64,000 nucleotides of DNA from Saccharomycodes ludwigii. Lineage: Eukaryota; Ascomycota; Saccharomycetes; Saccharomycodales; Saccharomycodaceae. The position numbers and the translations under genes are program-made. Under the pieces are notes generated by a model, which was given only the letters and a program-made list of their open reading frames with translations, was not told where the DNA came from and did no database searches. The DNA lies in contig NC_060200.1 of the NCBI RefSeq assembly GCF_020623625.1, positions 2,624,001 to 2,688,000 on the forward strand. The letters are read 5' to 3'. Of this stretch, positions 33,879 to 43,037 are shown one piece after another; position 1 is the first letter of the stretch; each line of letters opens with the position of its first letter.

Positions 33879-33951
33879 ATTTCCTATACGTTTATTCTTG
33901 TGTGTGAATTTTTTCTAATTTCTAAAGAATAAGGTATATTTCCTATACGTT
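33879..33951 (+). repeat. Duplicated 14-mer ATTTCCTATACGTT in ENV7 upstream region
   Basis: Exact copies at 33879-33892 and 33938-33951, 59 bp apart, 70-142 bp before the ENV7 ATG. The identity and spacing suggest a repeated binding site or a short local duplication. Confidence 0.6.
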
Positions 33952-34020
33952 ATCTACTAACAATTGAAAGCCTTGCACGAAACGAGTTACAAAGAAAGAA
34001 AAAAAAAAAAAAAAAAAAAA

Positions 34021-35265
34021 ATGGGCTACTGTTGTGCGTACTGTCTTTGTCAATGTTGTGGATGCTGTAGCTGCTGTAATAATGAAAATGTTTTAACTAT
34101 CAAGGGCAAATACTTTGAGATTATTACCATCTTGGATGAATCTTCAAATTATACCATCTATTTGGTCAAATCTATTCAGGGACCTATTGAGACTTATCCC
34201 TCTACAGAAGAAGAGGAACAACAACAATATAATGATAGAACACAAAAAAAAAAAAAACAATTATCAAATTTATATTGTGTTAAAAGAATCAAATATGAAG
34301 AAAATGAAAATCATGCCCTTACTGAAATCAAAAACTTGCAGAAATTCCATAGGTTAAAAGATAGCTCAAGGATAAACCCCTATATTATAAACATGCTTTT
34401 ATTTGAAATAGAAAGTAATAATAGTACCAATAATAGTAATTCATCACGTTCATTAACTACTCACACGTATGGAATTTGTGGCAAAATATTATCTTTACTG
34501 GGTTTAACCAATAGTACTAATGGTGGGGCAGATATGAATGGGTTTACTCCAATTCCGCAAGTTGAATCATCTTTTTCCTATGCGGATATTTTATTTCCCT
34601 ACGGCTACACTTTACAAGATGTGATTAATAAGTCCATATTAGTACCAGAACAGTTTTCTTTTGATGTGCATCAAATTAAACAATTGGGTATTGGATTATG
34701 TAAGGGATTATTGACCTTGCATGAACAGGATTATTCTTATAATAATTTGAGACCCACAACAGTGCTAATAGCGTATGATTATGACACTATGGTTGCTGAT
34801 ATAAGTAAACCGCAATTGTGTGATTTAAGTATTACTAAAAGATATCCATTTAAAAAGGAGGAACATGGTGAAAATCAAGATTTGTTAATATATTCGTCTG
34901 ATGTAAGCTATTCGCCACCAGAATTCATACTCGATGCTTCAAGTATATATAATCACAGTGACAATAATGTTAACGAAGAAAGCAATTTATATACAATACA
35001 GGATGGTTCTAAATGTGATGTATGGTCTTTTGGGTGTCTACTTTATTGCATGTTATTGGGTGTAAATCCATTTAAAAGACAGGAATTGTTGACTTCAAAT
35101 GTGTCTATCAAGGATTTAATTAAAAATGCAGAATATAGTTTCCCATCAACGCTCACCAATAATACAAGCTTGTCTATAATCGTGTCTATTATACAGAAAT
35201 GTTTAAAATTAAATCCCAAAGATAGACCTACCGTTAAAGAAATTTTGGATATGTTGTCAAATTGA
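34021..35265 (+). CDS. ENV7: Env7-like vacuolar kinase homologue, predicted pseudokinase
   Basis: A 414-residue protein with a kinase-like fold of the STK16/Env7 family (yeast Env7 is 364). Yeast Env7 is a palmitoylated vacuolar-membrane kinase that limits membrane fusion. Seen: ten cysteines within the first 19 residues; kinase N lobe with lysine K88 (YCVKRIKYE) and glutamate E102 kept; but the glycine loop reads ILDESSNY (37-44), the HRD triad reads YNN (240-242), the following metal-binding Asn is Thr247, and DFG reads DLS (268-270). The C lobe keeps SPPEF, DVWSFGCLLY, NPF and DRPT. Starts at the ATG directly after the A tract. Synteny with YPL236C is exact. The fold is clear; activity is doubtful. 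Confidence 0.88.
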   Translation: MGYCCAYCLCQCCGCCSCCNNENVLTIKGKYFEIITILDESSNYTIYLVKSIQGPIETYPSTEEEEQQQYNDRTQKKKKQLSNLYCVKRIKYEENENHALTEIKNLQKFHRLKDSSRINPYIINMLLFEIESNNSTNNSNSSRSLTTHTYGICGKILSLLGLTNSTNGGADMNGFTPIPQVESSFSYADILFPYGYTLQDVINKSILVPEQFSFDVHQIKQLGIGLCKGLLTLHEQDYSYNNLRPTTVLIAYDYDTMVADISKPQLCDLSITKRYPFKKEEHGENQDLLIYSSDVSYSPPEFILDASSIYNHSDNNVNEESNLYTIQDGSKCDVWSFGCLLYCMLLGVNPFKRQELLTSNVSIKDLIKNAEYSFPSTLTNNTSLSIIVSIIQKCLKLNPKDRPTVKEILDMLSN

Positions 35266-35461
35266 TATTATTCTTTTTATTTTAAAAATTTATTTTATTA
35301 CTTAGTGTCTAATACGCACTAATATGGTTATTAAGTATGAATTCCCCGTTTATAATAATAGTTATATTTAGAAGCAGAGATTGCTACCCTTCTGAGTTAG
35401 CCGCCCGCATCTGTCTTTGATTTCGATGCGCTGTCCAAAAATTTTTGTTAAGGGGTCGAGA

Positions 35462-35496
<35 letters not shown>

Positions 35497-35679
35497 TTGT
35501 TTGTTTTTTGCCAGATTTTAGTATTTTGTATTGCCTTAAACATTTATATACAGACATATGTATATAATATGACTTTCTTCTTTTTTTTTTTAAAAAAAAA
35601 TTACTAGAATGTTAAGTATTTAATATAAATACATAAAGCTTATATATATATATATATATATACATTAATCAGGTAAAAG
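35266..35679. other. Spacer with GC-richer patch, between ENV7 and ADD37 candidate
   Basis: 414 bp. A mixed-composition patch at 35372-35465 contrasts with the rest and contains TAGCCGCC at 35398-35405, close to the Ume6 URS1 core. It is followed by 30 T residues near 35465-35494 and a TA run near 35641-35661. Confidence 0.5.
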
Positions 35680-36351
35680 ATGACTAGCGATAATGATAGT
35701 TGTGCAAATGTTATTCAAAACTTTCAAAATTGTAGAGAATCAGATGTTAAAGGTTATAATGATTGTCCAACCTTTTTGCTTGATTTAAATAACACACGTA
35801 GCAAGAAAGGTAGCTATGTGAAAAGAAAACAGAAATCATCTTTAGTTTCAGCTAGAATCTTACATGATGTAAAGGATACTTTTCGTTCAGCTAAAATTGT
35901 GGATGTAGTACCACCTCCTTCATCAGCAAAGAATAGATTTCCTCTCATTGATGCTGACAATAAGCGTACTGAGCTTACTGATAAAAGTCCAGTGACTGAA
36001 TCCGCTGGTAAAGTGTATGTGGACGAAAACAATAGCATTGACCCCATTGAAAAAAATAACATCAAGTTACTCACTGACTTGGAATTAATTGGTAAGCTAA
36101 ATGAAATGGTTGCATCTCCATCCGGTCTACCTTTGCAGGAGTTTAAATTTTATAGTAGCAAATTACTACGTTTTCAAAAAGATATTGTACAGAATCAAAG
36201 CGCTAGGCCGGTCTTATGCTATATTTTGGAACAACAAAGCATCATTGATTCAAAACAATTGACTAAGCTTTTAAATAAATGGGTTATGTCAGATTCAAGT
36301 ATCAGCTCCTGGTTCCCGGCATTTAGAAAAATTATAGAAAATATTCAGTAA
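35680..36351 (+). CDS. Uncharacterised protein, positional candidate for Add37
   Basis: A 223-residue protein that I do not recognise by sequence. Residues 1-140 are polar and disordered, with a basic patch (KKGSYVKRKQKSS) near 46. Residues about 140-223 look folded: KLLTDLELIGKLNEMVASPSG, then helices, a cysteine in ARPVLCYILEQQ, and SSISSWFPAFRKIIENIQ at the end. S. cerevisiae ADD37 (YMR184W, 198 residues) lies between SSO2 and RTP1 in the same direction as RTP1 and HSC82; this gene holds that place and strand here. The name is inferred from position only. Confidence 0.6.
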   Translation: MTSDNDSCANVIQNFQNCRESDVKGYNDCPTFLLDLNNTRSKKGSYVKRKQKSSLVSARILHDVKDTFRSAKIVDVVPPPSSAKNRFPLIDADNKRTELTDKSPVTESAGKVYVDENNSIDPIEKNNIKLLTDLELIGKLNEMVASPSGLPLQEFKFYSSKLLRFQKDIVQNQSARPVLCYILEQQSIIDSKQLTKLLNKWVMSDSSISSWFPAFRKIIENIQ

Positions 36352-36464
36352 AATATCCATGACATCATGAATTTACATATTTTATAAGGGATGAGGACGC
36401 GAATTTTGCTAATAAAAGGAACATTTCTTCTCTTCTGTAAAGAAGGATAGCAAAAAGGTGCAGG

Positions 36465-36496
<32 letters not shown>

Positions 36497-36591
36497 CAAT
36501 AGTAATATCATTATATTAAACATAGAGATACTATATATGTCGTCGTCGTTGATAAATATACATATTAGGAAAACTTAAATCTAAAAATTTT

Positions 36592-36622
<31 letters not shown>

Positions 36623-36776
36623 AATTAAAAAATAACTCAGTAAAATAATTAGGAAAACTTTTCTTAATTGCGATGATCCAGTAAGCTTCAATTTTATGGT
36701 ATAAAATTTGCCATAATCTACAATTGGCTTTATAAATCTTAGTCTTATGTTCTCCACTCCCCTTTTAATTTGCTGT
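36352..36776. other. Convergent spacer, ADD37 candidate / SUI3
   Basis: 425 bp with a TA run near 36465-36488 and A tract near 36592-36623. No gene seen; 3' ends of both neighbours. Confidence 0.6.
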
Positions 36777-37727
36777 TTATTTCTTGATTCTTTTAACTGT
36801 AGCTTGAAACCCACTCTTAATAGAGGATACAGATCTAGTAGAACCACAGCTCTTACAAACCAAAAAGAATAATCTATTGGATTGTTCCTTCTTCAATTCA
36901 GTATTAATACTCTTACAAGTTTTACAGGTAACATATTCAATGATATACCTTCTTAAAACACCTTCCATTTGCTTACTTTGAAATTTACCTTTAATAACCA
37001 ATCTCTTTTGACCATCAACACTACCAGAAGTACCTAATTCTGCAAACAAATATTGGATTAAATGTTCTGGGTTTCTTTGTAATTTTTCAGAAATTTCTTG
37101 GATATTAACAAAAATACTCTTCTTACCATCTCTTTGACATACTGGGGGTGGAATTCTAAATTTAGTACCAGTTCTTTCACCAGCCAACTCTGGGTTGTTT
37201 GCTCTTAAAATATTGAAAAACCTGGTTAATAAATCTTTATATGGTAAACCAACAGTTTCTTGGATGCTACTACTAGCAGTACTACTAGTAGTGGAGCTTA
37301 GTTCTGGAGTTCCTTGTTCGCTGGTGGCGGATACATCGATACCAGCTTTTTCCAAAGCTTTATCAAAGTCTTCTAAATTAGATGGGGCCTTCTTCTTCTT
37401 CTTCTTTTTTTTTAAGCTTAAATCACCCAAGCTATTAGTTATATCGTCCAGTTGAGCATCAGAAGAAGATGGGGCTGGTGAACTTTCTGTTTTTTCATTT
37501 TCAACGGCTGCATCAAAACTGGCTGGAATCTTCTTCTTTTTCTTTTTTAAGCCCACAAATAAATCTTCATCATTTGTGGTGGAACTGGAAGTATTGGTGG
37601 GGACTGAAGTACCTTCTGTCTTGTTGCCTACCACTGAATCGAAATCCTGAGCGGAAATAGTCTTTTTAGTTTTCTTTTTTTTCTTTAATGATGGGTCAAA
37701 CCCTAATTCTGCAGTCAAATCGGACAT
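36777..37727 (-). CDS. SUI3: eIF2 beta, translation initiation factor
   Basis: A 316-residue protein (yeast Sui3 is 285). It is part of eIF2, which brings initiator tRNA to the 40S subunit; the lysine blocks bind eIF5 and eIF2B epsilon. Seen: three lysine-rich blocks at about residues 15-22, 60-65 and 105-113, as in all eIF2 beta; the core domain from about 165 ([37 protein letters not shown]); and a C2-C2 zinc ribbon near the end, CKTC...CKSC. Extra length is in the N-terminal linkers. Synteny: YPL237W. Confidence 0.97.
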   Translation of the reverse strand: MSDLTAELGFDPSLKKKKKTKKTISAQDFDSVVGNKTEGTSVPTNTSSSTTNDEDLFVGLKKKKKKIPASFDAAVENEKTESSPAPSSSDAQLDDITNSLGDLSLKKKKKKKKAPSNLEDFDKALEKAGIDVSATSEQGTPELSSTTSSTASSSIQETVGLPYKDLLTRFFNILRANNPELAGERTGTKFRIPPPVCQRDGKKSIFVNIQEISEKLQRNPEHLIQYLFAELGTSGSVDGQKRLVIKGKFQSKQMEGVLRRYIIEYVTCKTCKSINTELKKEQSNRLFFLVCKSCGSTRSVSSIKSGFQATVKRIKK

Positions 37728-38397
37728 TTTTTTTTTTTATATTATGTATTTAATATAGTAATTCTAATTTTTCTTTTCCTTCTTTTTTCTTTTTTATTAT
37801 AATTTGGTAAAAGATTGATGATATATATATTGAATACAGGCTTAATATTTGATATACATTGTTGTATTAAATCAGGCGAAAAAAATTCAAGAGGAAAAAG
37901 AGGAATGAGAATGAGAAGAAGAATGAAAAAAATTTTTTTTCTTTTTTCTTTTTCCTTTTTTCTTTTTTTTCTTTTTCTTTCTTTTTTCTTTTTTCTTTTC
38001 CTTCATTCTTATTTGGCTCCGTAAAAGAAAAATACTTTGTATTATGGTGCAGAAGGAGAAAGGCAGAAGACTCCGCACACAGAGGGATTTCTTTTTTACA
38101 AAAACAAAGTAAGAAAAATCTGCAAAATTAAGCTAGTTATTAGCTATCTGCAGATTCCTCTGTGACAATCTCTTTTAACAAAAAAATAATCATAGGTTTT
38201 AATGAAGAAAAGAAAAAAAAAAAAAATGGATAATGTGTCGTGTAAAAGCATATTTGTTTTGTTTTTTATTTTATTGCTTCAAAAGTATTATAGTTCGTAC
38301 AAAGTTATACAACCATCTTCTTACAATTTGATGAAATGTCAAGTATATGACATTAGTATTATAATACAAAAACCACCAATTCGTTTATTTAGTCTTC
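37728..38397. other. SUI3 promoter region and YAR1 3' flank
   Basis: 670 bp. T and A tracts near the SUI3 ATG, a pyrimidine-rich stretch at 37935-38003, and more mixed DNA at 38040-38160. A short frame at 38202-38465 overlaps YAR1 on the other strand and is not convincing. Confidence 0.55.
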
Positions 38398-39024
38398 TTA
38401 TTTCTCCCTCCCAAGACTCAATTCCTCAGTTTTCTCTCTTAAAGCTTCTGTTGCCTCCTTGGTAACATTTTCTATCTCCGTACCTTCTTTAATTTGTACA
38501 GTGGTAACATCCACCTCTTTATTTTCATTTCCCTCTCCCTCTTTTTCCACTTCATCTGGGTTAACTTCATATTTTTTCAAAAAATAAGTTTCAATATCTT
38601 CCTTGTCTGAATTTTCAGCTTCAAATATTGGATCATGATTAAACTTGTTTTTAATAAAAGGATCTGCATTATAATCTTCACACAAACACTTAACAACTTC
38701 CAATTGCCCGTTTAAAGCGGCCCAATGTAATGCAGTATTGCCATTATTATTTCCTTGGTTAACCCATTTTTGTAAAGTATCTTGTTCATTGCTATTGTCT
38801 TTGACTAGTTTTAGTAAATAATTGACAACTTCCAAGTGTCCATTAGCAGCTGCCATATGTAGTGGAGTAACTTTAGTGTCTTTATCCACGCAATCAATTA
38901 AAAGTCTAGGATGCACTAAAGTCGTGAAAATCTCTTTCAACGATTCTAAATCACCTGAACGAGCGTCAAATATAATGGAGTCTTGATCTTCTTGGGCAAG
39001 TGGACCGCTATGCAGTGATGTCAT
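38398..39024 (-). CDS. YAR1: Yar1, ankyrin-repeat chaperone of ribosomal protein Rps3
   Basis: A 208-residue protein (yeast Yar1 is 200). Yar1 keeps newly made Rps3 soluble until it joins pre-40S particles. Seen: LHSGPLAQEDQDSIIFDARSGDLESL at the start, two clear ankyrin repeats (TPLHMAAANGHLEVVNYLL and TALHWAALNGQLEVVKCL), then NKFNHDPIFEAE, an acidic linker and the conserved IKEGTEIENVTKEATEALREKTEEL tail. The start is ATG at 39022-39024 (MTSLHS), matching yeast; the frame extends upstream only through a non-ATG codon. Synteny: YPL239W. Confidence 0.95.
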   Translation of the reverse strand: MTSLHSGPLAQEDQDSIIFDARSGDLESLKEIFTTLVHPRLLIDCVDKDTKVTPLHMAAANGHLEVVNYLLKLVKDNSNEQDTLQKWVNQGNNNGNTALHWAALNGQLEVVKCLCEDYNADPFIKNKFNHDPIFEAENSDKEDIETYFLKKYEVNPDEVEKEGEGNENKEVDVTTVQIKEGTEIENVTKEATEALREKTEELSLGREK

Positions 39025-39091
39025 TTTTTCTTTTGGTGATTTCCTGTTCAATTTTTTTTATAGTTTATTATCTGTCTGAAGATAGTAAATT

Positions 39092-39127
<36 letters not shown>

Positions 39128-39353
39128 AAAAAAGAAAAGAAAACGACTTTAAAAAAAAGTATATATATCAAATATAAAAAAAAAAGGTACTTCGCCACTC
39201 CAGATAAAATAACAAACATTAAATAGTGACGCATAGAGTTAATTCATCTTTTCATAAATATAATAAACCTTTAATTCATCACATTGTAGTTTAACAATTA
39301 ATACAAGAAAAACAAAGAAAAAAAAATAAGAAATAAACATAAACATAAGTACC
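39025..39353. other. Divergent promoter region YAR1 / RTP1
   Basis: 329 bp with a run of about 27 A residues near 39097-39124 and an A-rich leader before RTP1. No recognised factor site. Confidence 0.6.
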
Positions 39354-42338
39354 ATGTCTAAGGATGATACTAATAATTGCGATCATATCTCAACAAAAGA
39401 TGTAAAAATAGATGACCTATTACGAAGAAAACCACAGTTTACTAAAAATACCCCTATTGATAATTTTTTCCAAGATTTAGATACAAATTATCTTCAAAAA
39501 ATTAAAACTACAAGTATCGAAACCTTTTGTTATGAAGATTGCGGCTTCTCAAGCCCACTAGAATTTGTAAATGAATTGATTAGCAAATTATTGACTTTAA
39601 ATAAATTACTTTTGGATAACCAAGCTAATGAAGAAAATTGCAAAAAAAAGGAAACTTTATTACCCATTTCATTGCATGACATGAAGTATTTTGAATTATT
39701 GGTGAATTTAATCATAATCCAAGGTATTTACGCCAATTTGCCTGATGGTGTTGGGATCCCTATGGAACAAAGGAATTTACAAGACTTTAAAAATACTTAT
39801 AGAAATAAAATTTTCAAAATTTCAGGTAGCCGTACCTCTAAGCAAAATATTTCATGTTTAAAAAGTATAGTTATGGCCTTGTATAATGGTATTTTGAAAC
39901 CTGAAAGCAGTTCGATTATTAAAGAATTATTTTTGAAAGGCACTGGTTATTCAGATATATTGGTTGGGATGCTTGTACTAAGTCTGTATGATACTGATGA
40001 TCATGCATACATGACTGAAGAGTTTGAAAATTTAGAATCCATGCAAAAAACATATAATCTATATGAATTATACACTGTGTTATTCCAATCCACTGCTCAC
40101 TTACAAGTTAAACAGGAATTTTTAAACAGATTGACCACATTGCCATTAAAAAGATGTAAAGATGGGGTTATCTCATTGGCAGAGTTTATATTGCTCGACA
40201 GAGAACAAGAAAACGAGTTTCGGATGGATAATTTAACCAAATTTGTTATGCTGCTAACATCCAAGCCAAAAAATATAAAGAGTGTTGAATATTTCAACAA
40301 ACTTTTCCCACAAATTAGAGATGGTTTAACAAATATAAATAATTCCATACTAGTCACAAGTTTAAATGCTGTCATTACCGATTTTTATTTTAAAAATAAA
40401 AGGATTATATATGATTTTCTTTTCCAGCCAATATATGACGTTTTGTTTAATTTAAAAAAAAAGCCTATTGGCATCAAACAATTAAACGACACAATAAATA
40501 TTTTAATTTCTCTTTCAAAACAAACCAATATGGAATTACTTAAAGATTTAATTAACAAATATAATGAATATGATTTTTATCTATCTCTCTGGAGATATGC
40601 CAATTTTGTCAAAACCCATCCATTGCCACAATCGAAAGATTACCATAAAATTATATTAAACCTAATCAAGACTTTTATGGAGTTGACTGGAACTTATAAG
40701 GATTTGAGCTATTTGATATTAAACTTTTGTACCATTGACGAGTATAATGAGAAATGGGGTGTTTTGTTTATGGATTTAGAAGCCAATTTGCCTAAAATAA
40801 TTTTGGGGAAATCCTCGGATATTGACATACTCATGGCCAACAAGACGAATAAAGAAGGCGAAAACCACTATACTGTTAAAAAGCTTCAACAAAAATTTGT
40901 TAATCTGGATAATAATGTTAATTTATTTATCGAATTATTAAAATTAATTAATCAACATGAAATAACGAGTGATGTTTTTTTATCTGTTTTGAATCGTTGG
41001 GTAAGAAACAATGAGGGCGCACGAGAAGATAATACCGACGCCAGTATTTTAGTATTGAGTGATTTAAAACTATTAGAAAAAATGAACCAAGAATTTCAAA
41101 CGGATATTGCGAAAAACCCAGAAGAAATATTAGCTCTTATATATAACTTACTCGATCTAAGGGAATTGGAGGAGCAGCATAATGTCGGTGTTGCTAAGCA
41201 TACTAAAACTTGTGATAACATTCCAGACAGTGATGACGAAGACGACGAAACAGAGGATGAAACTCCGGTGGATGACAGCAATGACATTTTCCTGTTACTT
41301 TTACAATTGCTATCAAACATTATCTCTGTATCTGATCCCCAATTTATGTCTGAAACATCGCTTGAAACACTAATACTGATAAAAACTAGACTACTTGCAA
41401 AATTCCCGCAAGATAGACAAGCAACATCTTTGGCACTTAGAATTGAGGACATATGTTGTTCTAAAGAAAAATTAAACAATTGTACTAATGGCTCCAATAA
41501 TGACGCCGAAGACGCTGATGATAAGGAAATATTAAGAAAGGCTATTATAAATATAAATGATCCGTTAGTACCAATTAGAGCGCAGGGGTTGTATATGCTA
41601 CGCAGTTTGATTTTAAACAAATCCGATGTAATTGATTTAGGTTTTGTTGTGGATTTACACATTCACCAATTACATGATAAGGACCCATTTATTTATTTGA
41701 ATGTTATTAAGGGGTTAGTGGGGCTATGTGAATTTAAACCAGCCGAATCCTTGGACATTCTAATCAATTATTACAGAAATAAAGATTCCAAAAAAATAAG
41801 TTTAGATGACAATTTGAAAATTGGGGAGGTTCTAATAAACTACATTAATTTACAAAACGAATTATTCACCGGCGAAGGCGCCAATAAAATAATAGAAGTT
41901 TGCCTTGAAAAAATAAGAAAGGGCGACAACAATATCTCTGTTGATAACAGATTAAGGATGTCTGCTATGTCGTTATTGGGCGCCTGTCTACAAGTTAACG
42001 CATCCGGTTTAAACCCTACTTATGTATCGGAAATTCTAGATTGTTCTTTTGGTATTTTGAAATTTGAGAACGATGGGGAAACTTCCAAACTAATGCGCCG
42101 CAGTGCCATTCACGTGATCCATGATTTGTTGTATAATTCTGGATTAGAAAACTTTCCATCAGAGTACAGTGGTGCCAATTTGCAAGAAATATTAACATAC
42201 ACCAGGAGCAAAGAAACCGACTACTTAGTATGTGAGCAAATAGATCAAGTATTAAAACTAATTGATGAGTTCATTAGAGAATATTTGAAAATAGATGAAA
42301 CGGGCAATTCTTTGCTTAATAATTTAAAAATCAAATAA
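39354..42338 (+). CDS. RTP1: Rtp1, HEAT-repeat factor for RNA polymerase II nuclear import
   Basis: A 994-residue alpha-helical protein (yeast Rtp1 is 981). In yeast, Rtp1 binds polymerase II subunits, R2TP components and nucleoporins and is needed for nuclear entry of the enzyme; the human counterpart is TANGO6. Seen: repeated helical pairs throughout; an acidic linker near residue 625 (DSDDEDDETEDETPVDDSN); and a C-terminal part, from about 730, with INDPLVPIRAQGLYMLRSLI and LHDKDPFIYLNVIKGLVGLCEFKP, which is the RTP1 C-terminal domain pattern. Place before Hsp90 matches YMR185W-YMR186W. Confidence 0.88.
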   Translation: MSKDDTNNCDHISTKDVKIDDLLRRKPQFTKNTPIDNFFQDLDTNYLQKIKTTSIETFCYEDCGFSSPLEFVNELISKLLTLNKLLLDNQANEENCKKKETLLPISLHDMKYFELLVNLIIIQGIYANLPDGVGIPMEQRNLQDFKNTYRNKIFKISGSRTSKQNISCLKSIVMALYNGILKPESSSIIKELFLKGTGYSDILVGMLVLSLYDTDDHAYMTEEFENLESMQKTYNLYELYTVLFQSTAHLQVKQEFLNRLTTLPLKRCKDGVISLAEFILLDREQENEFRMDNLTKFVMLLTSKPKNIKSVEYFNKLFPQIRDGLTNINNSILVTSLNAVITDFYFKNKRIIYDFLFQPIYDVLFNLKKKPIGIKQLNDTINILISLSKQTNMELLKDLINKYNEYDFYLSLWRYANFVKTHPLPQSKDYHKIILNLIKTFMELTGTYKDLSYLILNFCTIDEYNEKWGVLFMDLEANLPKIILGKSSDIDILMANKTNKEGENHYTVKKLQQKFVNLDNNVNLFIELLKLINQHEITSDVFLSVLNRWVRNNEGAREDNTDASILVLSDLKLLEKMNQEFQTDIAKNPEEILALIYNLLDLRELEEQHNVGVAKHTKTCDNIPDSDDEDDETEDETPVDDSNDIFLLLLQLLSNIISVSDPQFMSETSLETLILIKTRLLAKFPQDRQATSLALRIEDICCSKEKLNNCTNGSNNDAEDADDKEILRKAIININDPLVPIRAQGLYMLRSLILNKSDVIDLGFVVDLHIHQLHDKDPFIYLNVIKGLVGLCEFKPAESLDILINYYRNKDSKKISLDDNLKIGEVLINYINLQNELFTGEGANKIIEVCLEKIRKGDNNISVDNRLRMSAMSLLGACLQVNASGLNPTYVSEILDCSFGILKFENDGETSKLMRRSAIHVIHDLLYNSGLENFPSEYSGANLQEILTYTRSKETDYLVCEQIDQVLKLIDEFIREYLKIDETGNSLLNNLKIK

Positions 42339-42516
42339 TAATTTAAATATATTCTGTTTGTTATGTAAATACATTCTCATCTTTATCGGTAGAACTTATT
42401 AGTAAGGATATTTTGAGTATATTTTTCTAAATTAAAAATGCCTACACCGATGCATATTTTTTTCCACCTTTTTTCTGAAAAAGAGAAAAAACTAAAAAAA
42501 AAAAGGATAGAAAATG

Positions 42517-42529
42517 GAAGGTTCTGGAA
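42517..42529 (+). promoter_or_regulatory. Perfect heat-shock element upstream of HSP82
   Basis: GAA-GG-TTC-TG-GAA: three inverted 5-bp units with exact spacing, the canonical binding site for the Hsf1 trimer. It lies 509-521 bp before the ATG. Confidence 0.75.
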
Positions 42530-42671
42530 AAAAAAAAATTTTAGTTTAGTTGAAGATGACGACGACGACAACAACAACAACAACAACGGTGACAAAAAGG
42601 AAAAAATTAAAAGATGATGGTTACCAATGGTACACATAAAAACGCGTAGAAGAATTACACAGTGTCACAAG

Positions 42672-42704
42672 GAATTTTGTAGAATAATATGGAATAAAAT
42701 AGAA
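42672..42704 (+). promoter_or_regulatory. Step-type heat-shock element upstream of HSP82
   Basis: Four GAA units in the same direction at exactly 10-bp steps (42672, 42682, 42692, 42702). Yeast Hsf1 is known to bind such step-type elements (nGAAn repeated with 5-bp gaps). It lies about 335-365 bp before the ATG and 145 bp upstream of the TATA box. Confidence 0.65.
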
Positions 42705-42848
42705 AAAAAAAAATTATAAATGAAAACTTGTAAATATTTTCAAACCTATGAAAGACGATTGAGTACAAGGCAAACAATTTTTTTTTTTTTTTTTTGGTTT
42801 TTTCAAAAAAAAAAAGAAAAATACCAAGTCAGAGCAAAAGTAATACAA

Positions 42849-42858
42849 TATATAAAAG
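42849..42858 (+). promoter_or_regulatory. TATA box of HSP82 (TATATAAAAG)
   Basis: Strong consensus TATA element about 180 bp before the ATG, as expected for a heat-inducible TATA-containing promoter. Confidence 0.6.
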
Positions 42859-43037
42859 GGACAAGGATGACAAGGGGTGATAAATCACTAATTTTTTTTT
42901 TTCTTGTAATTTTTTCTTTCATTATATCCTTTTTTTATAATTTTTGACATTTAATATATCTTAGTTTTTATAAAATACTAATAAACCAGAACAAAAAAAA
43001 AACAGAAAAAAAACAACAACAATACAAAGAAAAAAAA

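Larger units (their letters stand above)
42339..43037. other. HSP82 promoter region
   Basis: 699 bp between RTP1 and the Hsp90 gene, same strand. Contains two heat-shock elements, a TATA box, an ACGCGT at 42642-42647, and T/A tracts near 42779-42815 and 42892-42901. No gene. Confidence 0.75.

Noticed and set aside
33930-33971. GTATAT ... TACTAAC ... AG as a possible 5' UTR intron before ENV7
   Set aside because: The interval is about 40 bp, shorter than known yeast introns, and the donor is not GTATGT.
38202-38465. 87-codon frame opposite the YAR1 3' end
   Set aside because: Antisense overlap with a well-conserved gene and low-complexity start.
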